64,000 nucleotides of DNA, taken from positions 868,001 through 932,000 of the forward strand of contig CAWUHX010000028.1 of assembly GCA_963922205.1 (NCBI GenBank), in the 5' to 3' direction. Under the pieces are notes generated by a model, which was not told where the DNA came from, did not search any database, and saw only the letters and a list, made by a program, of their open reading frames with translations. Numbering within the stretch: position 1 is the stretch's first letter; every line of letters starts with the position of its first letter. Below, in pieces: positions 21,031 to 31,848 of the stretch. The position numbers were made by a program, and so were the translations under genes. This DNA comes from Romanomermis culicivorax (Eukaryota > Nematoda > Enoplea > Mermithida > Mermithidae).

Positions 21031-24000
21031 CTAAAAAAAGTTGACCCAGGAATTGGAATTTTATCGAGTTAATTATCCTTTTGGAAAACTTTAATTTTCT
21101 CCATTTTCCTGTTAATCGTAGAATTGTTTAGATACTCAAAAATTACGAAGGCTTTTTTATCCCTTTTTATCCAGGTCTATATGACATGTATTTTGGCAGA
21201 AAAGAGTAAGAATATGCAAAAGACTTGCTTTTCGGCCTCGTTTTTTACAGATACTTCTAGAAATCCCGACTACAAGACGTGAAGTTTAGTAACCGTTGAA
21301 AACTTCGAACTTCATAGCTCCCTAAAAATCTGATCTTGAGGCCTCTAGCATGAAAGATTAATTCAGTTAAAACTACTTATGTTCCATAACAGATCAAAAC
21401 GTCTTTTCACTTTCCTAATTTTAATTTTGAGTGTTCAGATGATTGGAGAATTTAAACAATGTCCACTTTTTTAATTTCGTGGAAAATCGAAACAAATTTT
21501 TTAACACTTTTAGTAATTAATCCAAGGCTATGGACTCCAATCATCATATTTCAAAAAAAATTTTACGTACGGTGCAACAAGCTCCATAAGAAACATAGTA
21601 AGAGGCTAAATTTGAAAGGATTTAAAATGTGGTTGAGAATGGCTTTTTGTGAGGTGATCTTGACACAACTTTTGAATCAAGTAATTTTATGCATTTAGCG
21701 AATTTCAAAGTGTTTTTATTTACAGCAAACAAGCGATTTTTGGTGCCGATTATTGTGTTGAAATCACCATCACTTTTGCAAACATACTTTTCGTTCTTTT
21801 GACTGTTTATAGGAATTTTCGCTCCAGAAATGCTTTAGATTCCCGCAAATTCAAAGGCCTCATTAAAAAACAGAAGTGTTCAAATTTTCAATTAATCCGA
21901 GATCCGCTACAGTCACACGTATTATGAACTTTCAGTTACACGAAACTATACAGTAAGCAGCAAAACTCGGATATTCTCCCTACTTTAAGAGAAATTGATG
22001 AATTTTTGGCCATTGGTTTTTTGAATCGTTAAGAGCCAACTATAAATACTTCGACGGCGTGGTACGGTGTCGTGCAGCGCCGTACAGTGCCGTATGGCAC
22101 GTAAGTATAGCAGCTACTTATTATGTGCCGTACGGCGCGTGCGACGAAGTATAGCAGCTCAATGTGGTGCCGCACGACAACGTACGGCGCCGTACGGCGA
22201 AGTATAGGTGGCCTTTTAGTGAATTCATTACTTTCGTAAAACGTGCATATCCTCTCCTCACTTCTAGAATTTCTTTGACGATATCGGGCGTGCTAATGAA
22301 AAATTCTTCAGCAAAATCGATCGACATCAAATCGGCTATCGTACCTTTGGCACCTTTGACTTTCAACGTCGGCTTAGGTTTCTTTTTTCGTTCTTTAGTG
22401 GCCGCCTTGGCGCCGGTGGCACCAGGTTGGGGCGCCGTTTTCGAATCGGCGGGCGTTGTAGACGTAGCGGATAAAGAATCTAAACTTTCGCCGGATAATT
22501 CGAAAGACGACGACAACGATTGACGCTGATAGGGTAATTTATCATCTAAAGCCTAAAATGACGCGAAAAAATTGGCGAAATTTGTAGAGGAGGTATCAGT
22601 AAATAAAATTTGAATGTTTGGATGCCATAACGAAAACCGAGGAGAAGAAAAATGTGGTATGCTCAAGATGAATTAAAGTAACATATTTTTTAGTAGGTCC
22701 CCTCAAGATTTGCAAATCGTTTTTTTCGATTTTCTGGATGGTCGTTTATACACGTCTCTCCCTACAAATTTGCATCCACATCTAGTTCGAATATGGTGTC
22801 ATTTTAGTAATACAGTGCGGCAAGTGATTTGCGGCTGCGAAAAAACATTTTTGACAACGATTTTTACGATACATCGAAAACCATCAGTTTTTGTACAAAC
22901 ATAATTTATATCTGAACAATTCCAAACGAAAAGTGGCGAATTCGAACGGTGATAATGAAAATGATTATCGAAAGAAAGTAAGTAAACTGGAAGAATAAAC
23001 CGGCGAACTTGGGAGTGCGACAGTTGTTATCCCGTACTTATTAGTGAAATATAGAATTAAAAATTCGAATGGTTGCCATAAGTGTAATGGACGGTGGCAT
23101 TTCGCGTACATTTCTATGATGCCAACAATTAAAATCTCTATGGAAAGAGCTGGAAGGTATATTAAATGAAAATGATGAAAAAATGATAAAAAACTTTAAA
23201 AAATGGAATGAAAATATTAATAAAGAAAGTACTTGGAAATATAAACCAGAGAAAAAAACAGAATATAATACTTTGATTAATACTTAATCATTTCAGTAAA
23301 AAATTTCATTTTTAGAAATAGGATAGCTGGGAAGACCCCTAATAACTTTTCCACATTTGGCAATGATTAAAGTCAACACATGAAATACAATATATGTGTT
23401 TTCAACTTTTTGTAAATTTTTTGTTATTACTCCCTTTTCCTGGTAGTTAGTATATAGGTAGTAAATTTTCTATTTACTTAATGCATCGCCGCTACAGAAA
23501 AATAAGTGCCACAACATAACGTAAAATAGTTGAGAATGTTTCTATTTCTTTGTTTCATCTTTATCCCTGGCATCCCCGTCTGCTTCTGTCCATTCCCTTT
23601 TCTCGTCAGGCATGGTGCCCCGATTCATTTGTAAGAATTAAATTATGCAATATGCAACATGCAATAGCAATTTTTGCGGCATATGGGGTCAAAACGTAGC
23701 AAGCAAATCTTTGTCTCAAAAGTCTGAATGCATTTTCAGTTATCGTTTTAGTTTTTTATGCGATATACTACACGGCTGAGTCAATATACTAAAATGATTG
23801 CATCTTCCAGAGGTGACCACCCATTGCACAGTGAGCTATTGCGGTATACACAGGCATCGGCATCGTTAACACTTCCCAGCCAATGAGAAGAAACATAGTA
23901 AAATTTATGGTCAGGGCCGCCCACCATTGCACAATTCAAAGAATGAGTTCTATGCCTATTAACGATTCAAGGTTCGTTTTTGACAGGGGCATTAATTGGT

Positions 24001-27000
24001 ATTCTCATGTGAGCGATTGGGCGATTTCCAAGTGAGCAAATTATAAAGTGAGCGAATTCCCAATTGAGCGATTCTCACATGAGCGATTCCCAATTGAACG
24101 ATTTCCCAAATGAGCGAATTCTCAATTGGCCAATTTCCAACGAGCAATCGAGAATGTAATAACATTTTCTTCATATTTTCCTTCTTTACTTCATATTTTT
24201 CTTTTTATGTATTTCTTTTTTCTTTCGTTTTCTGTGTGTATTGCTTATCTTTTCGTATATGTATGTTTTCATCTTTTATCTGTGCTTTCTTTCATTTTCT
24301 TCCTTTTTGTCGTCTAATTTTTTTTGTTCATCATACAATAGATTACAAGTTGTCATTTTTAATAACCGTTGTCCTCCGCATAATTCTTGTACAGTTCGGC
24401 ATGCTTGAGTCTTTCATCGTTGTAAGTGTGAAAATCTTCATAAAAAATAAACAAATGAATGGTGGAAGAAACAAAACAACAAGAGAAAGGGAACGTCAAC
24501 AAAAACGAAGACATAGTGAAAGGAAACAAGAAAAAATAATGTAAAAAAAGAACAAATCAGGAGAATAGAAAAAGAGAAAGATAGAGAAGTAAAAACAAAA
24601 AGCTAAGATGATGAGTAAGTAAGAATGAAGAAAAAATCACAAAAGATTTAATTAAACAGGAAATAGAGCGTGTCGCATTGCATGAGAATTATACGGGAGA
24701 CAATGTTTATTAAAAATGACAACTTGTAATGCATTGTTTCATTAGCAAAAAAGAAAAAAATGTAATTAACAATCCTGTAACTTGTTTAACTTTTCTCAAA
24801 ATCGTCGACTTATGAGGTCCATGAACGTCGCCCACAATTTGCATAAGCACACCAGTAGCAAAGCATCGAATAGCCAACAATAACTGTTTCTTAGGAATTA
24901 TCATCCATAGTAGCACGGTTTATGTTAAATCTAGTCAAGAAATCATCCAAATCAAAATTAATACGTGTCCGAATAAACCGTTTTTAGGAGGAATTTCCAC
25001 ATTATCATTATGTTTATCCTCAAGATTTCCACGACATTATTAACTCGTAAGAAATTATTCAAATTGACAAACCGTTCATCAAAAATCTTTTCCGACTTTT
25101 AAAAAAGCAAATGTTAACGATTACTGATCTATTGAACTACTGAACATCTAAATTTTTGGTGCAACTAGAGCTTTTGTAGCGGTAATTTTTTCGACAAATA
25201 GAAAGGATTCTTGAACTACTGACTACTAGAATAGTTCATTAGAAAAAGACTTGATACAGCTGAATTTTTCGACTATTGAAGTTCAGTAGTGTTTCAGTAG
25301 TTCAATAATCGTTAGTGCAACTGGCCCCAGACCTCGTAGCTCAGTTGCATGTATTATTCGGTACCTAAAAAAATCCCACTCAAGGATTTATTCTTTAAAT
25401 GCTTGTGAACATTAAGAGTGGAACGCAGGTACTATTTTGTATTTTTGTTATTTCTATGTGTCGCAGAACACTGACAATTGTAGAGCCTAATCATTCACAG
25501 TCCGTTCATTTTCAAATGAGCCTCGGAAAACAAAATAATTCATCGAAATCGGTGAGCAGACAATAAACCTGCATCGTAGGCCGAAATTTTTTCTCTATTT
25601 GTCCGTCTAATTGCTACAGTCAACTCGGCTTGTTCATTATTTGCGTGAACATCTTTCTATGGGCCAAGGCTAATTTGGAAAAAATAAGCTATAACCGTTA
25701 CCATTTTTCGAATAGAAATTCCCGAGTAACGCTTCCATGTCAACGATTCTGAAGCGGTACTAATTTTTTGTCATTTTTCAATTTACAAGCATTTTTTAAA
25801 AACGGACACTAATTTGGTAATTCAAATCGAATAAATCAAATGAGCTACCCTAAATGAAGAGTGACTGAAGGAAAAAGCAAAGGTACGAGAGAAAAACAGA
25901 CAACAGGAACAAAACTTGATGGTCTCTGACACTTCCATGTCTCGTGAGCTGAACATAATATGGGATGACGGTAAAATGTGTGAGAAAGAAAAACTTGAAG
26001 GCACAGTAAACGTGAAACACAGAATCAAACAAAAAATGAAGACAATAAGGAATACGAACAAATCGCAGATGTTTATGGAAGGCAGCGTTTGACTCAGATA
26101 TGCACGGCAAGAATTTTCCAGGGCGAGGGTGCTTGGGCTTTTTATCCAAGGGGTAGGGGGATGGACGAGCAAAAAAACAATAAAAAAGTTTTGCAAGCTT
26201 GTTTTTCATACAAAATATGCACAAAAATCACCAAAAAAGCTGTTTTGGAAAAAGTTCAGGGGGTGTTTGAAGATTTTTTTGGTAGGGGGTGGCCAGGGTC
26301 TCAGGTAAGGGGGTTTACCCCCCCTGACCTCTATGTGCATGTATGGTTTGACTAAAAAAAAGAATTTTCAATATCCGAATCTGGATTAGAACCAACTCGT
26401 TTTGTTTGTTCTGTACGTTAAAGAAAAATAGCTCGGAGGATAAAAAAACTCGAAAGATTCAGTTTGGCTATGCTGCAATGATAGGACATAATAAAAGCTT
26501 AAATTAACTTGTGTTGCGACCGTGGCTAAAATCTGGGAATCATTGGCCTCCTGAAACGCAGAAAATGCTTATTTTCTTCAGAGGCTCGTCCTCAAACTTT
26601 CATTCATTTGCATAAGTTGTAAAAATGAGCCTTATATACTTGTTTATTGCTTTAGTCCATTTTGATTGAGAAAACAAACACACTGTTATGATCTGTATTT
26701 CTTGCATTGCTTTGTACATAATGTAACATGGAAGGCAAGTAATGTCCATTTCTTTTTTGCTGAACCAAGCCTCTGAACCAATAGAAATCTGTGAGCTACA
26801 ATTTCCGGGCACAAAGTTGTGTAGAAGAAGCTTGTAAAACAAAAAAATCAGACTAAAATAAGATACGAAAAATTAAATTATACGAAAATTATAAATACGA
26901 AAAAATCAGACTGAAATAAGATGCATTCAAAAGGTTTTCATATAATATGTACCTCATATCACATACGTTCTTTTCTTTTCATGGTCAGCTCTGCTTTTGT

Positions 27001-27559
27001 TATGTACAGTTAAGCTTTTTTGAGAAACCATGTATCTTTTCGAGAACACCTTTTGTGTATACCTATAGAACAACCTGCTTACTCGCAAAGGTTTCGCCCT
27101 CTTCTTTTTTTTCTTTTTCTTTTTCTTCGTCATGTCTTTTGTCGTCGTTGTTGTGACATCTTCTTTTTCGTAGATTGTATCTTCCTCACTTTGACTTTGG
27201 CTAACTTCTTGCTCGTAATTTTTCAATTGTTCTTTCAAGGCTACGGCCACGTCTTGCATTTTCGGCACGGTCGTTTCGGTTTTGTCGGTCTCGGGCGCCG
27301 CCGCTTCGTAATGTTTCTGCTCCCATTGGACAAAGGCATTGTGAATATTTTCCGGTATTTCTGCGGGTTCTTTTTCTGGACCAAAAAAGAACAACTATGA
27401 ACGCAGGCGTTCTTGCGATGATATGCGTATGATGGCAGAAAATAAAAAATTGTCTCGAAAAAGAAAGTTTCTGAACGAGCACCTACTCTTTTTACGGCAA
27501 CAAAAACAACAACAACAGAAAAATCTACAGCAGCAGGACTCCTTTTCTTCTTCAGCCAT
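20677..27559 (-). CDS. Novel protein with N-terminal cysteine cluster (four exons, 336 aa)
   Basis: Exons on the minus strand are 27559-27487, 27375-27083, 22552-22262 and 21030-20677. Phases agree (1, 0, 0) and donors are GTAGGT, GTAAGC and GTGAGG. The protein starts MAEEEKESCCCRFFCCCC and continues FCCRKKKK, with nine Cys in residues 9-21. Such a cluster beside a basic run is typical of S-acylated, membrane-anchored proteins, though metal binding is possible. Next come an acidic helical part (IPENIHNAFVQWEQKHYE, KEQLKNYEQEVSQSQSEED), a Thr run, nine consecutive Lys, a low-complexity Ser/Ala/Lys part, a compact segment IADLMSIDFAEEFFIST, and a C-terminal region with FCYLCTPRHWKNVCKKH, where C-x2-C and a later C and H could bind zinc. 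There is no predicted transmembrane helix outside the Cys cluster. I do not recognise the family and give no function. Confidence 0.75.
22032..22215. mobile_element. Harbinger-like MITE with palindromic CGTACGGCGCCGTACGG cores
   Basis: Left AGAGCCAACTATA and right TATAGGTGGCCTT are degenerate inverted ends, and TTA lies on both sides (22029-22031, 22216-22218). The interior is made of short self-complementary GC words. It sits inside the last intron of the Cys-cluster gene, 47 bp from exon 3. Confidence 0.78.
22262..22552 (-). CDS. Cys-cluster gene exon 3
   Basis: After acceptor TTTTAG, encodes ALDDKLPYQRQSLSSSFE, a Ser/Thr/Ala/Pro-rich linker, KERKKKPKPTLKVKGAKG and DFAEEFFISTPDIVKEILE. Donor GTGAGG. 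No ATG precedes the shadow frame on the other strand. Confidence 0.75.
24005..24155. repeat. Degenerate minisatellite, unit about 15-18 bp
   Basis: Variants of TGAGCGATTCCCAATTGA recur about eight times (TGAGCGATTGGGCGATTTCC, TGAGCGAATTCCCAATTG, TGAGCGATTCTCACA and others) with uneven spacing. Even spacing and unique spacers are absent, so it is not a CRISPR array. Confidence 0.75.
24170..24732. repeat. Inverted pyrimidine/purine tract region
   Basis: A pyrimidine-rich strand (24170-24320) is followed by a purine-rich one (24470-24640). Between them and beyond, GATTACAAGTTGTCATTTTT (24340 region) is inverted as AAAAATGACAACTTGTAATG (24711 region). It may be a foldback element or the remnant ends of the Harbinger element next door. 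Confidence 0.5.
24735..25000 (-). pseudogene. PIF/Harbinger transposase fragment, frameshifted
   Basis: The minus strand encodes LLLAIRCFATGVLMQIVGD, then KSTILRKVKQVT, matching the helix-turn-helix region of Harbinger (HARBI1-type) transposases, where L-x-x-L-R-F-x-A-x-G and G-x-S-x-S-T-V-x-R occur. Just upstream in another frame is DDFLTRFNINRATM, the preceding conserved block, so one frameshift separates them. The catalytic domain is absent. It could be a remnant of the source for the TTA/TAA-flanked MITEs. Confidence 0.65.
25388..25810. mobile_element. Family A MITE carrying a family B MITE
   Basis: AAATGCTTGTGAACATTAAG at the left and TTTACAAGCATTTTTTAAAA at the right define a family A copy. 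The stretch 25498-25693 belongs to family B. Confidence 0.65.
25498..25693. mobile_element. Family B MITE (unoccupied form)
   Basis: CAGTCCGTTCATTTTCAAAT and AAAAAATAAGCTATA ends, with AATGAGCCTCGG paired to CCAAGGCTAATT. It shares AATAAACCTGCATCG and CTCTATTTGT with the copy at 15858-16493 but lacks the Harbinger-like insertion. Confidence 0.75.
26095..26345 (+). mobile_element. GC-tract dispersed element (family C)
   Basis: About 250 bp running from CAGATATGCACGGCAAGAAT to CTATGTGCATGTATG, with GGGGGTGTTTGAAGATTTTT and GGCCAGGGTCTCAGGTAAGG inside. Inverted copies are at 48310-48554 and 58114-58379. The ends are loosely inverted (ATGCAC against GTGCAT). There is no coding capacity: the open frames across it are G-tract translations. 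Confidence 0.8.
27083..27375 (-). CDS. Cys-cluster gene exon 2
   Basis: After acceptor GGTCCAG, encodes KEPAEIPENIHNAF, an acidic helical segment, TTTTTKDMT and a nine-Lys run, ending AKPLR before donor GTAAGC. The frame stays open beyond the donor, but that extension is unlikely to be coding. Confidence 0.75.
27487..27559 (-). CDS. Cys-cluster gene exon 1
   Basis: ATG at 27559-27557, reading down to 27487. Twenty-four codons plus one base encode the acidic start and the nine-Cys cluster. Donor GTAGGT. Confidence 0.75.
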
Positions 27560-27803
27560 TGTTTGTTGGTAAGTAAAGTAGAAATTCGGCAGTCTCAGTG
27601 GAGAGAAATGTGAACAATACCGTATCAGATTGTAAACTAATCAATATAGGCTTTTTCCAGACAATTGATGTGACTACTTTATCCTGATTACTCACTAATT
27701 TGGAAACGTTCTCTATTGCTACGTATTCAAGTTTTTAAGCAAGTTTTAACCTGTAGGATTGAAGTGCTAAACATCAATCACTTACTGTGATAGTGACAGT
27801 CGA
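27560..27803. other. Upstream region of the Cys-cluster gene
   Basis: This 244-bp stretch lies immediately 5' of the minus-strand ATG and before the composite element. It probably contains the 5' UTR and promoter, but I see no defined motif. Confidence 0.4.
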
Positions 27804-27926
27804 CTAAGCATTAGGGACGAACAAAGCGTTAGCCCTCTTTTGATTGGCCAAAATTACCGCCCCCTCGCGCGGAATTTCAAATCAGGCATTATTTGATCGC
27901 TAACATGTATTTTTCATTAATTTTTC

Positions 27927-28027
27927 CTTTAAAATTTTCCTTAGGCTTAGGCTTAGGGTACAGCAGCTGCGCCCTGGGCGCAGTGCTGTTGAGGCTCTTC
28001 CAAATGAAGTTGTTAGCTAAAACCAAC
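27927..28027 (+). repeat. Dispersed repeat, second copy of the CTTAGGCTTAGG block
   Basis: Shares TTCCTTAGGCTTAGGCTTAG, GGGTACAGCAGCTGCGCCC and AAATGAAGTTGTTAG with 33568-33680, within the left part of the composite element. Confidence 0.6.
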
Positions 28028-29735
28028 TAGTTTATTAGAAAATGCCCCGATGGGGCAGAAAAAAGGAGAATATACTTGCTTCGACAGTTGCCATGGTAGA
28101 AAAAGAAGTGGACTAGATTTTTGAGAACTTGGGCCAAAGTTGGAAAAAATTCACTTCTTTTATATTGGATTATCATTCTTTCTCAAAAAAATTGTCTATG
28201 TCTGTGAAAAAGTATATTCTGCAGCATCGTGCATTTTGTCCTTCCCTGGCATCAACTACAGCAAAATTTTTCTATATGAAAATTATATGCACACGACTTC
28301 AAATGTAAGGAAACGGTAAACTTATAGCATTCTAACTCTCAACCGATTCAAAACTCCTGCCCTCACACTAGCTGGAAAATAGTGAGGGAGGCATATTATA
28401 GTCATTTTCAGAACTATAAAGAAACCTGGGGTGGTTACACTAACCCAACATGAGGATAATCTCAACATTGAAATTAAATTGACGATCCTGAGGTTGAGCT
28501 AATCGCAATGTCCAAATTATTCTCGTCCAATGCACAAACAACACTCACTTCAGGATTAACTAATACTGAGGTTTAAGTTCGAATTTGGGAATTTCAGAAA
28601 TTTTTATATTTATTTGCTTTAGAGATAAGAAAATTGCAATTAGAGATAAGAAAATTGAAAGTGCAATCCGACAGCTCGAGCTGAGGATAATCTCGACATT
28701 GAGCTCGTTATAATCCTGATGACACTCAAATTATACCAGACTTGAGATCAAACGGATTCCTTTTTTTGTTCAAGATTACCTTGCGCTAGAGCTTAGACCA
28801 ATTTAGTGCAACTGGGCCTTGGTTACAGTCATTGGGCACTGATATGCAAATGGGATCCAGCCGTGCCTATATTAGAGGTGTCGCTATATTAGATATTAGG
28901 GTGTTCTCTCCGACTCTACTGGCACTCCCATAGCAACAAAACGACTTTTTTGAAAGCAGGACGAGAGCGACGGGGATGGGCGAAATTGCTTCCCATCTGG
29001 AAACCCGTAAAAAGTGCTCTTTCTGCAATTTCAGTTTAAATCCAAAAACTGTGAATGATGCTATTTTGATGCATAGTTAAATAAAAGAGAATGAATTTGT
29101 TTATAGCTTGTAATCAGTAGAACTTATGGAGTGAATTTTATACGATATGTTATATAATATATAAAATGAGTGAATGAAACGTATCTTGCACAATCGATTT
29201 AGTTCTTAGAAGACTTTGTGTTGTACCTCTTTTTTCTAAAAAAGCTGAATGGGATTTTATGTGCCACTTTCCTTCAGTTGATTTTTTTTGTTGACACCAA
29301 ATTCAGTAAAAATGTTTAACACAGTCGGAAGCATACATGTGTGAGAGGGGACACGGGGGTATAAACTTCCACAAGGGTTTTGAAACTGGGAAATTTGTTA
29401 TGCAAAAAATTTTTTGGTCAACTTTTTTTGAATTTTTTGTCTCACAAAATGCTTAAACACCAAGGTCCACGCCTGTACCCCCCTGAAAATTTCAGAGATG
29501 CACATTGGTTGGAAAGTGTGTTGATGCACTCAGCTGCAGAATATACTTTTTCACAGACATAGACAATTTTTTTGAGAAAGAATGATAATCCAATATAAAG
29601 GAAGTGAATTTTTTCCAACTTTGGCCCAAGTTCTCAAAAATCTAGTCCACTTCTTTTTCTACCATGGCAACTGTCGAAGCAAGTATATTCTCCTTTTTTC
29701 TGCCCCATCGGGGCATTTTCTAATAAACTAGTTCA
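28028..29735. mobile_element. 1.7-kb inverted-repeat element inside the composite
   Basis: Arms of about 200 bp at 28028-28226 and 29527-29735 are close inverted copies: TAGTTTATTAGAAAATGCCC against GGGCATTTTCTAATAAACTA, GAAGTGGACTAGATTTTTGA against TCAAAAATCTAGTCCACTTC, and GTATATTCTGCAG against CTGCAGAATATAC. The 1.3-kb middle has no long open frame. Confidence 0.88.
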
Positions 29736-29939
29736 CCTCTTTTTAGTGGGCCTCAACCATGCACGAAAACTTTCATAGAAGCACATTGAAGTTTTAAATT
29801 TAGTCATCTGAACTTCAAAAAAACAATAAAAAAACTTCAAGCAACGAATTCTCACCTCCGGCGAAAGTAAAGGACGTGTAAACCGCATAGTACTTAAAAA
29901 ACTTGGAAAGATACTGAAAGGTGACCATATCTATTCAAT

Positions 29940-30770
29940 TCCTTATGGCTTAGAATCTTTCAACCCAAAAAATCGCAGAAATACCTTGGTTTACAAAAAT
30001 GACTTTTTTCGTGTAAACTGACTCCGTTCATTGAATTTCCCATGGTCAGAAACATCTTCCCCCAAAAATCGCAGAAATACATTTGTTTACACTCAATATG
30101 AATTAGTGTGTAAAGTGATCACTTTCACTAAATTCCCAGTGGTCGAAAACCCCTCCCACAAAAAACTCACCAAAACTGTATTGGTTAAATCCGGAATAAT
30201 TTTTTTGTGTAAAGTGACACATCCATTGAATTCCCCGCAGTCAAAAACCCCTTCCATAAAAATCACGAAAATACGATTGTTTACACCCGCGATAGTTTTT
30301 TTTGTAAGATGATCGCATTCATCAAATTCTCCGTGATCGAAAACCCCGTCCATCGGGAAATCACGAAAATATGTTTGTTTACAACCGAGATAAGTTTTTG
30401 TGTAAAGTGATCGCATTCATCAAATTCCCCGTGGTCGAAAACCCCTTCCAGCAAAAAATCAGGAAAATACGTTTGTTTACACACGGGATAATTTTTGGTG
30501 TAAAGTGATCACATTCATTGAATTCCTCGTGGTCGAAAATCCCCTCCACAAGAAAATTACGGCAGTACGCTTGTTCACACTGTGGATAATTTTTTGTGTA
30601 AAGTGAGGACGTCTATTGAATTCCCCGCGGTCGAAAACTCCCTCCACTGAAAAATCACGGAAATACGCTTGTTTACACCCGGGATAATTTTTCCTGTAAA
30701 GTGACCGTGTCCATCAAATTCCCAATAGTCGAAAACCCTTGCAATCCAAAAATCCCAATAAGGCTACAGG
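29940..30770. repeat. 98-bp tandem satellite, about eight units
   Basis: The word TTGTTTACAC (or close variants) recurs at 30279, 30377, 30475, 30573 and 30671, exactly 98 bp apart, with diverged units upstream at about 29989, 30085 and 30181. Each unit also holds GTAAAGTGATC, AATTCCCCG.GGTCGAAAA and AAAAATCACGAAAATAC. Because 98 is not a multiple of three, the minus-strand open frames across it shift from unit to unit and are unlikely to be genes. Confidence 0.92.
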
Positions 30771-30774
30771 TATA

Positions 30775-31255
30775 TTTGAAACTGCAAAAAAATTGGTAGT
30801 GCATTATGCTGCAAAAGAATTTTTTTTTGAACCCATAAGTATTATATAACAAAATTGGGAAATTTGGCGTTTTCCGGGACTTTGGACAACCATATAATTG
30901 AATTGAGGCCATATTTCAAAAAAAGAAAAATTCGCATTTGAGATTACACCCCCAAGATGCTTAGGCCGAAGTATAGAGGTTGGATATGGCACACCGATTG
31001 CTGGGCATGGTGGAACTGGGGGACCTTAAAAAGTGCGTTTTTTACCTGTTTTTGGGGCCCCACCGAGCACCACTTTCAGATAGAGGCGAAATGACAAAAG
31101 GCACCCCATAGTTTGCCCCTATGCCCGATATTATGCAAAAAACCCGAAGGTTCTAGCTCTTACCGTTTTGGCTCTAGAGGGGGGGGACATGAAATTTGGG
31201 GGCCAAGTATATTATAGGTTGACGCTGTCGCGCCCCTTATGATAATACACACATA
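30775..31255. repeat. Dispersed repeat, copy 1 of 2
   Basis: Shares the order of blocks with 41430-41910, including AAAAATTTTTTTTTGAACCC-like start, GTTTTCCGGGACTTTGG against GGTTTTCGGGACTTTGGG, CACCGAGCACCA against CACCGAGGACCA, CAGATAGAGG, and CCGTTTTGGCTC against CCATTTTGGCTC. The type of element is unknown. Confidence 0.75.
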
Positions 31256-31619
31256 CTGTAGAGTAAATAACGTGTTTGCGTGAGGGGGTGGGACTTGATT
31301 TGCAACCAATCAGAAGAGGGCTAACGCTTTGTCCCTAATGCTTAGTTAGCCTTTCTGAACTTCTTGAGTTTTGGGAAAATTCCTGAAATTTAGGGCCACT
31401 GTTTTCCACAAATGTGGAAAGAAGTCAAATTTTTTTCCAATTTTTCTCGTCTTAAAATCCTCGTTTTTTCGCTTGAAAATGCTCATAAACACTTTATTTG
31501 TTTTTGAGCTTTTTAAAGCATTCTGATAATCATTCTGATCAGGGTTTTTTTGCACAGGCCAGGTTGCAATGTGCAACTTGGGGAAAAATTTTGATTGCAC
31601 AGATAAATGTTTGGTTGCC

Positions 31620-31848
31620 CACATACCTGTAAGACCTCCGACCAGTTGGGGGGGGAGGGCGGGGATAAATCCGAAATTTGGGGGGAGGGGGTTGAAAAAA
31701 GTCGAAATTTTTCCCAAAAAGCCAAAAAACATATATACACTTTTTTGCAAATTTTTTCAATTTTTTCCAAACTGGGGGTTGGGTGATGTTGGGTACATGG
31801 TTGGCCAAGTTGGGGGGGGGGGGGTCCCCCCAACCCCCTCAAGTTTGC
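31620..31848 (+). repeat. G-tract element (family D), left part
   Basis: Begins CATACCTGTAAGACCTCCGA and CCAGTTGGGGGGGGAGGG, continues CCAAACTGGGGGTTGGGTG and GGTTGGCCAAGTTGGGGGGG. Its right end is displaced by, or lost to, the hAT-like element starting at 31849. Long proline- or glycine-rich open frames here are translations of the C/G tracts. Confidence 0.75.

Larger units (their letters stand above)
22560..27082. other. Large intron of the Cys-cluster gene
   Basis: This 4.5-kb intron holds a minisatellite, an inverted pyrimidine/purine tract pair, a Harbinger transposase remnant and nested MITEs, each listed separately. An additional small exon cannot be excluded, but none is needed for reading phase. 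Confidence 0.6.
27804..31345. mobile_element. 3.5-kb composite element with ~40-bp terminal inverted repeats
   Basis: CTAAGCATTAGGGACGAACA and AGCGTTAGCCCTCTTTTGAT at the left recur inverted at the right (ATCAGAAGAGGGCTAACGCT, TTGTCCCTAATGCTTAG), with one small indel. Inside are an inner inverted pair (28028-28226 and 29527-29735), a 98-bp satellite (29940-30770) and a segment shared with 41430-41910. No transposase is recognised, and no clear target duplication was found. It may be a non-autonomous DNA transposon that captured other repeats. Confidence 0.75.

Noticed and set aside
22164..22523. 119-codon plus-strand frame opposite exon 3 of the Cys-cluster gene
   Set aside because: The minus-strand frame has matching acceptor, donor and phase with the other exons, so the plus-strand frame is its shadow.
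24110..24544. 144-codon frame rich in Phe, Ser and Cys
   Set aside because: It is the translation of a pyrimidine tract followed by a purine tract, with no splice context or recognisable domain.
30093..30484. Repeat protein on the minus strand with [16 protein letters not shown] units
   Set aside because: It is a translation of the 98-bp satellite. The period is not a multiple of three, so the frame is not maintained between units.
29940..30770. Regularly spaced repeats suggesting a CRISPR array
   Set aside because: The full 98-bp unit is repeated without unique spacers, and the setting is a eukaryotic intergenic region.
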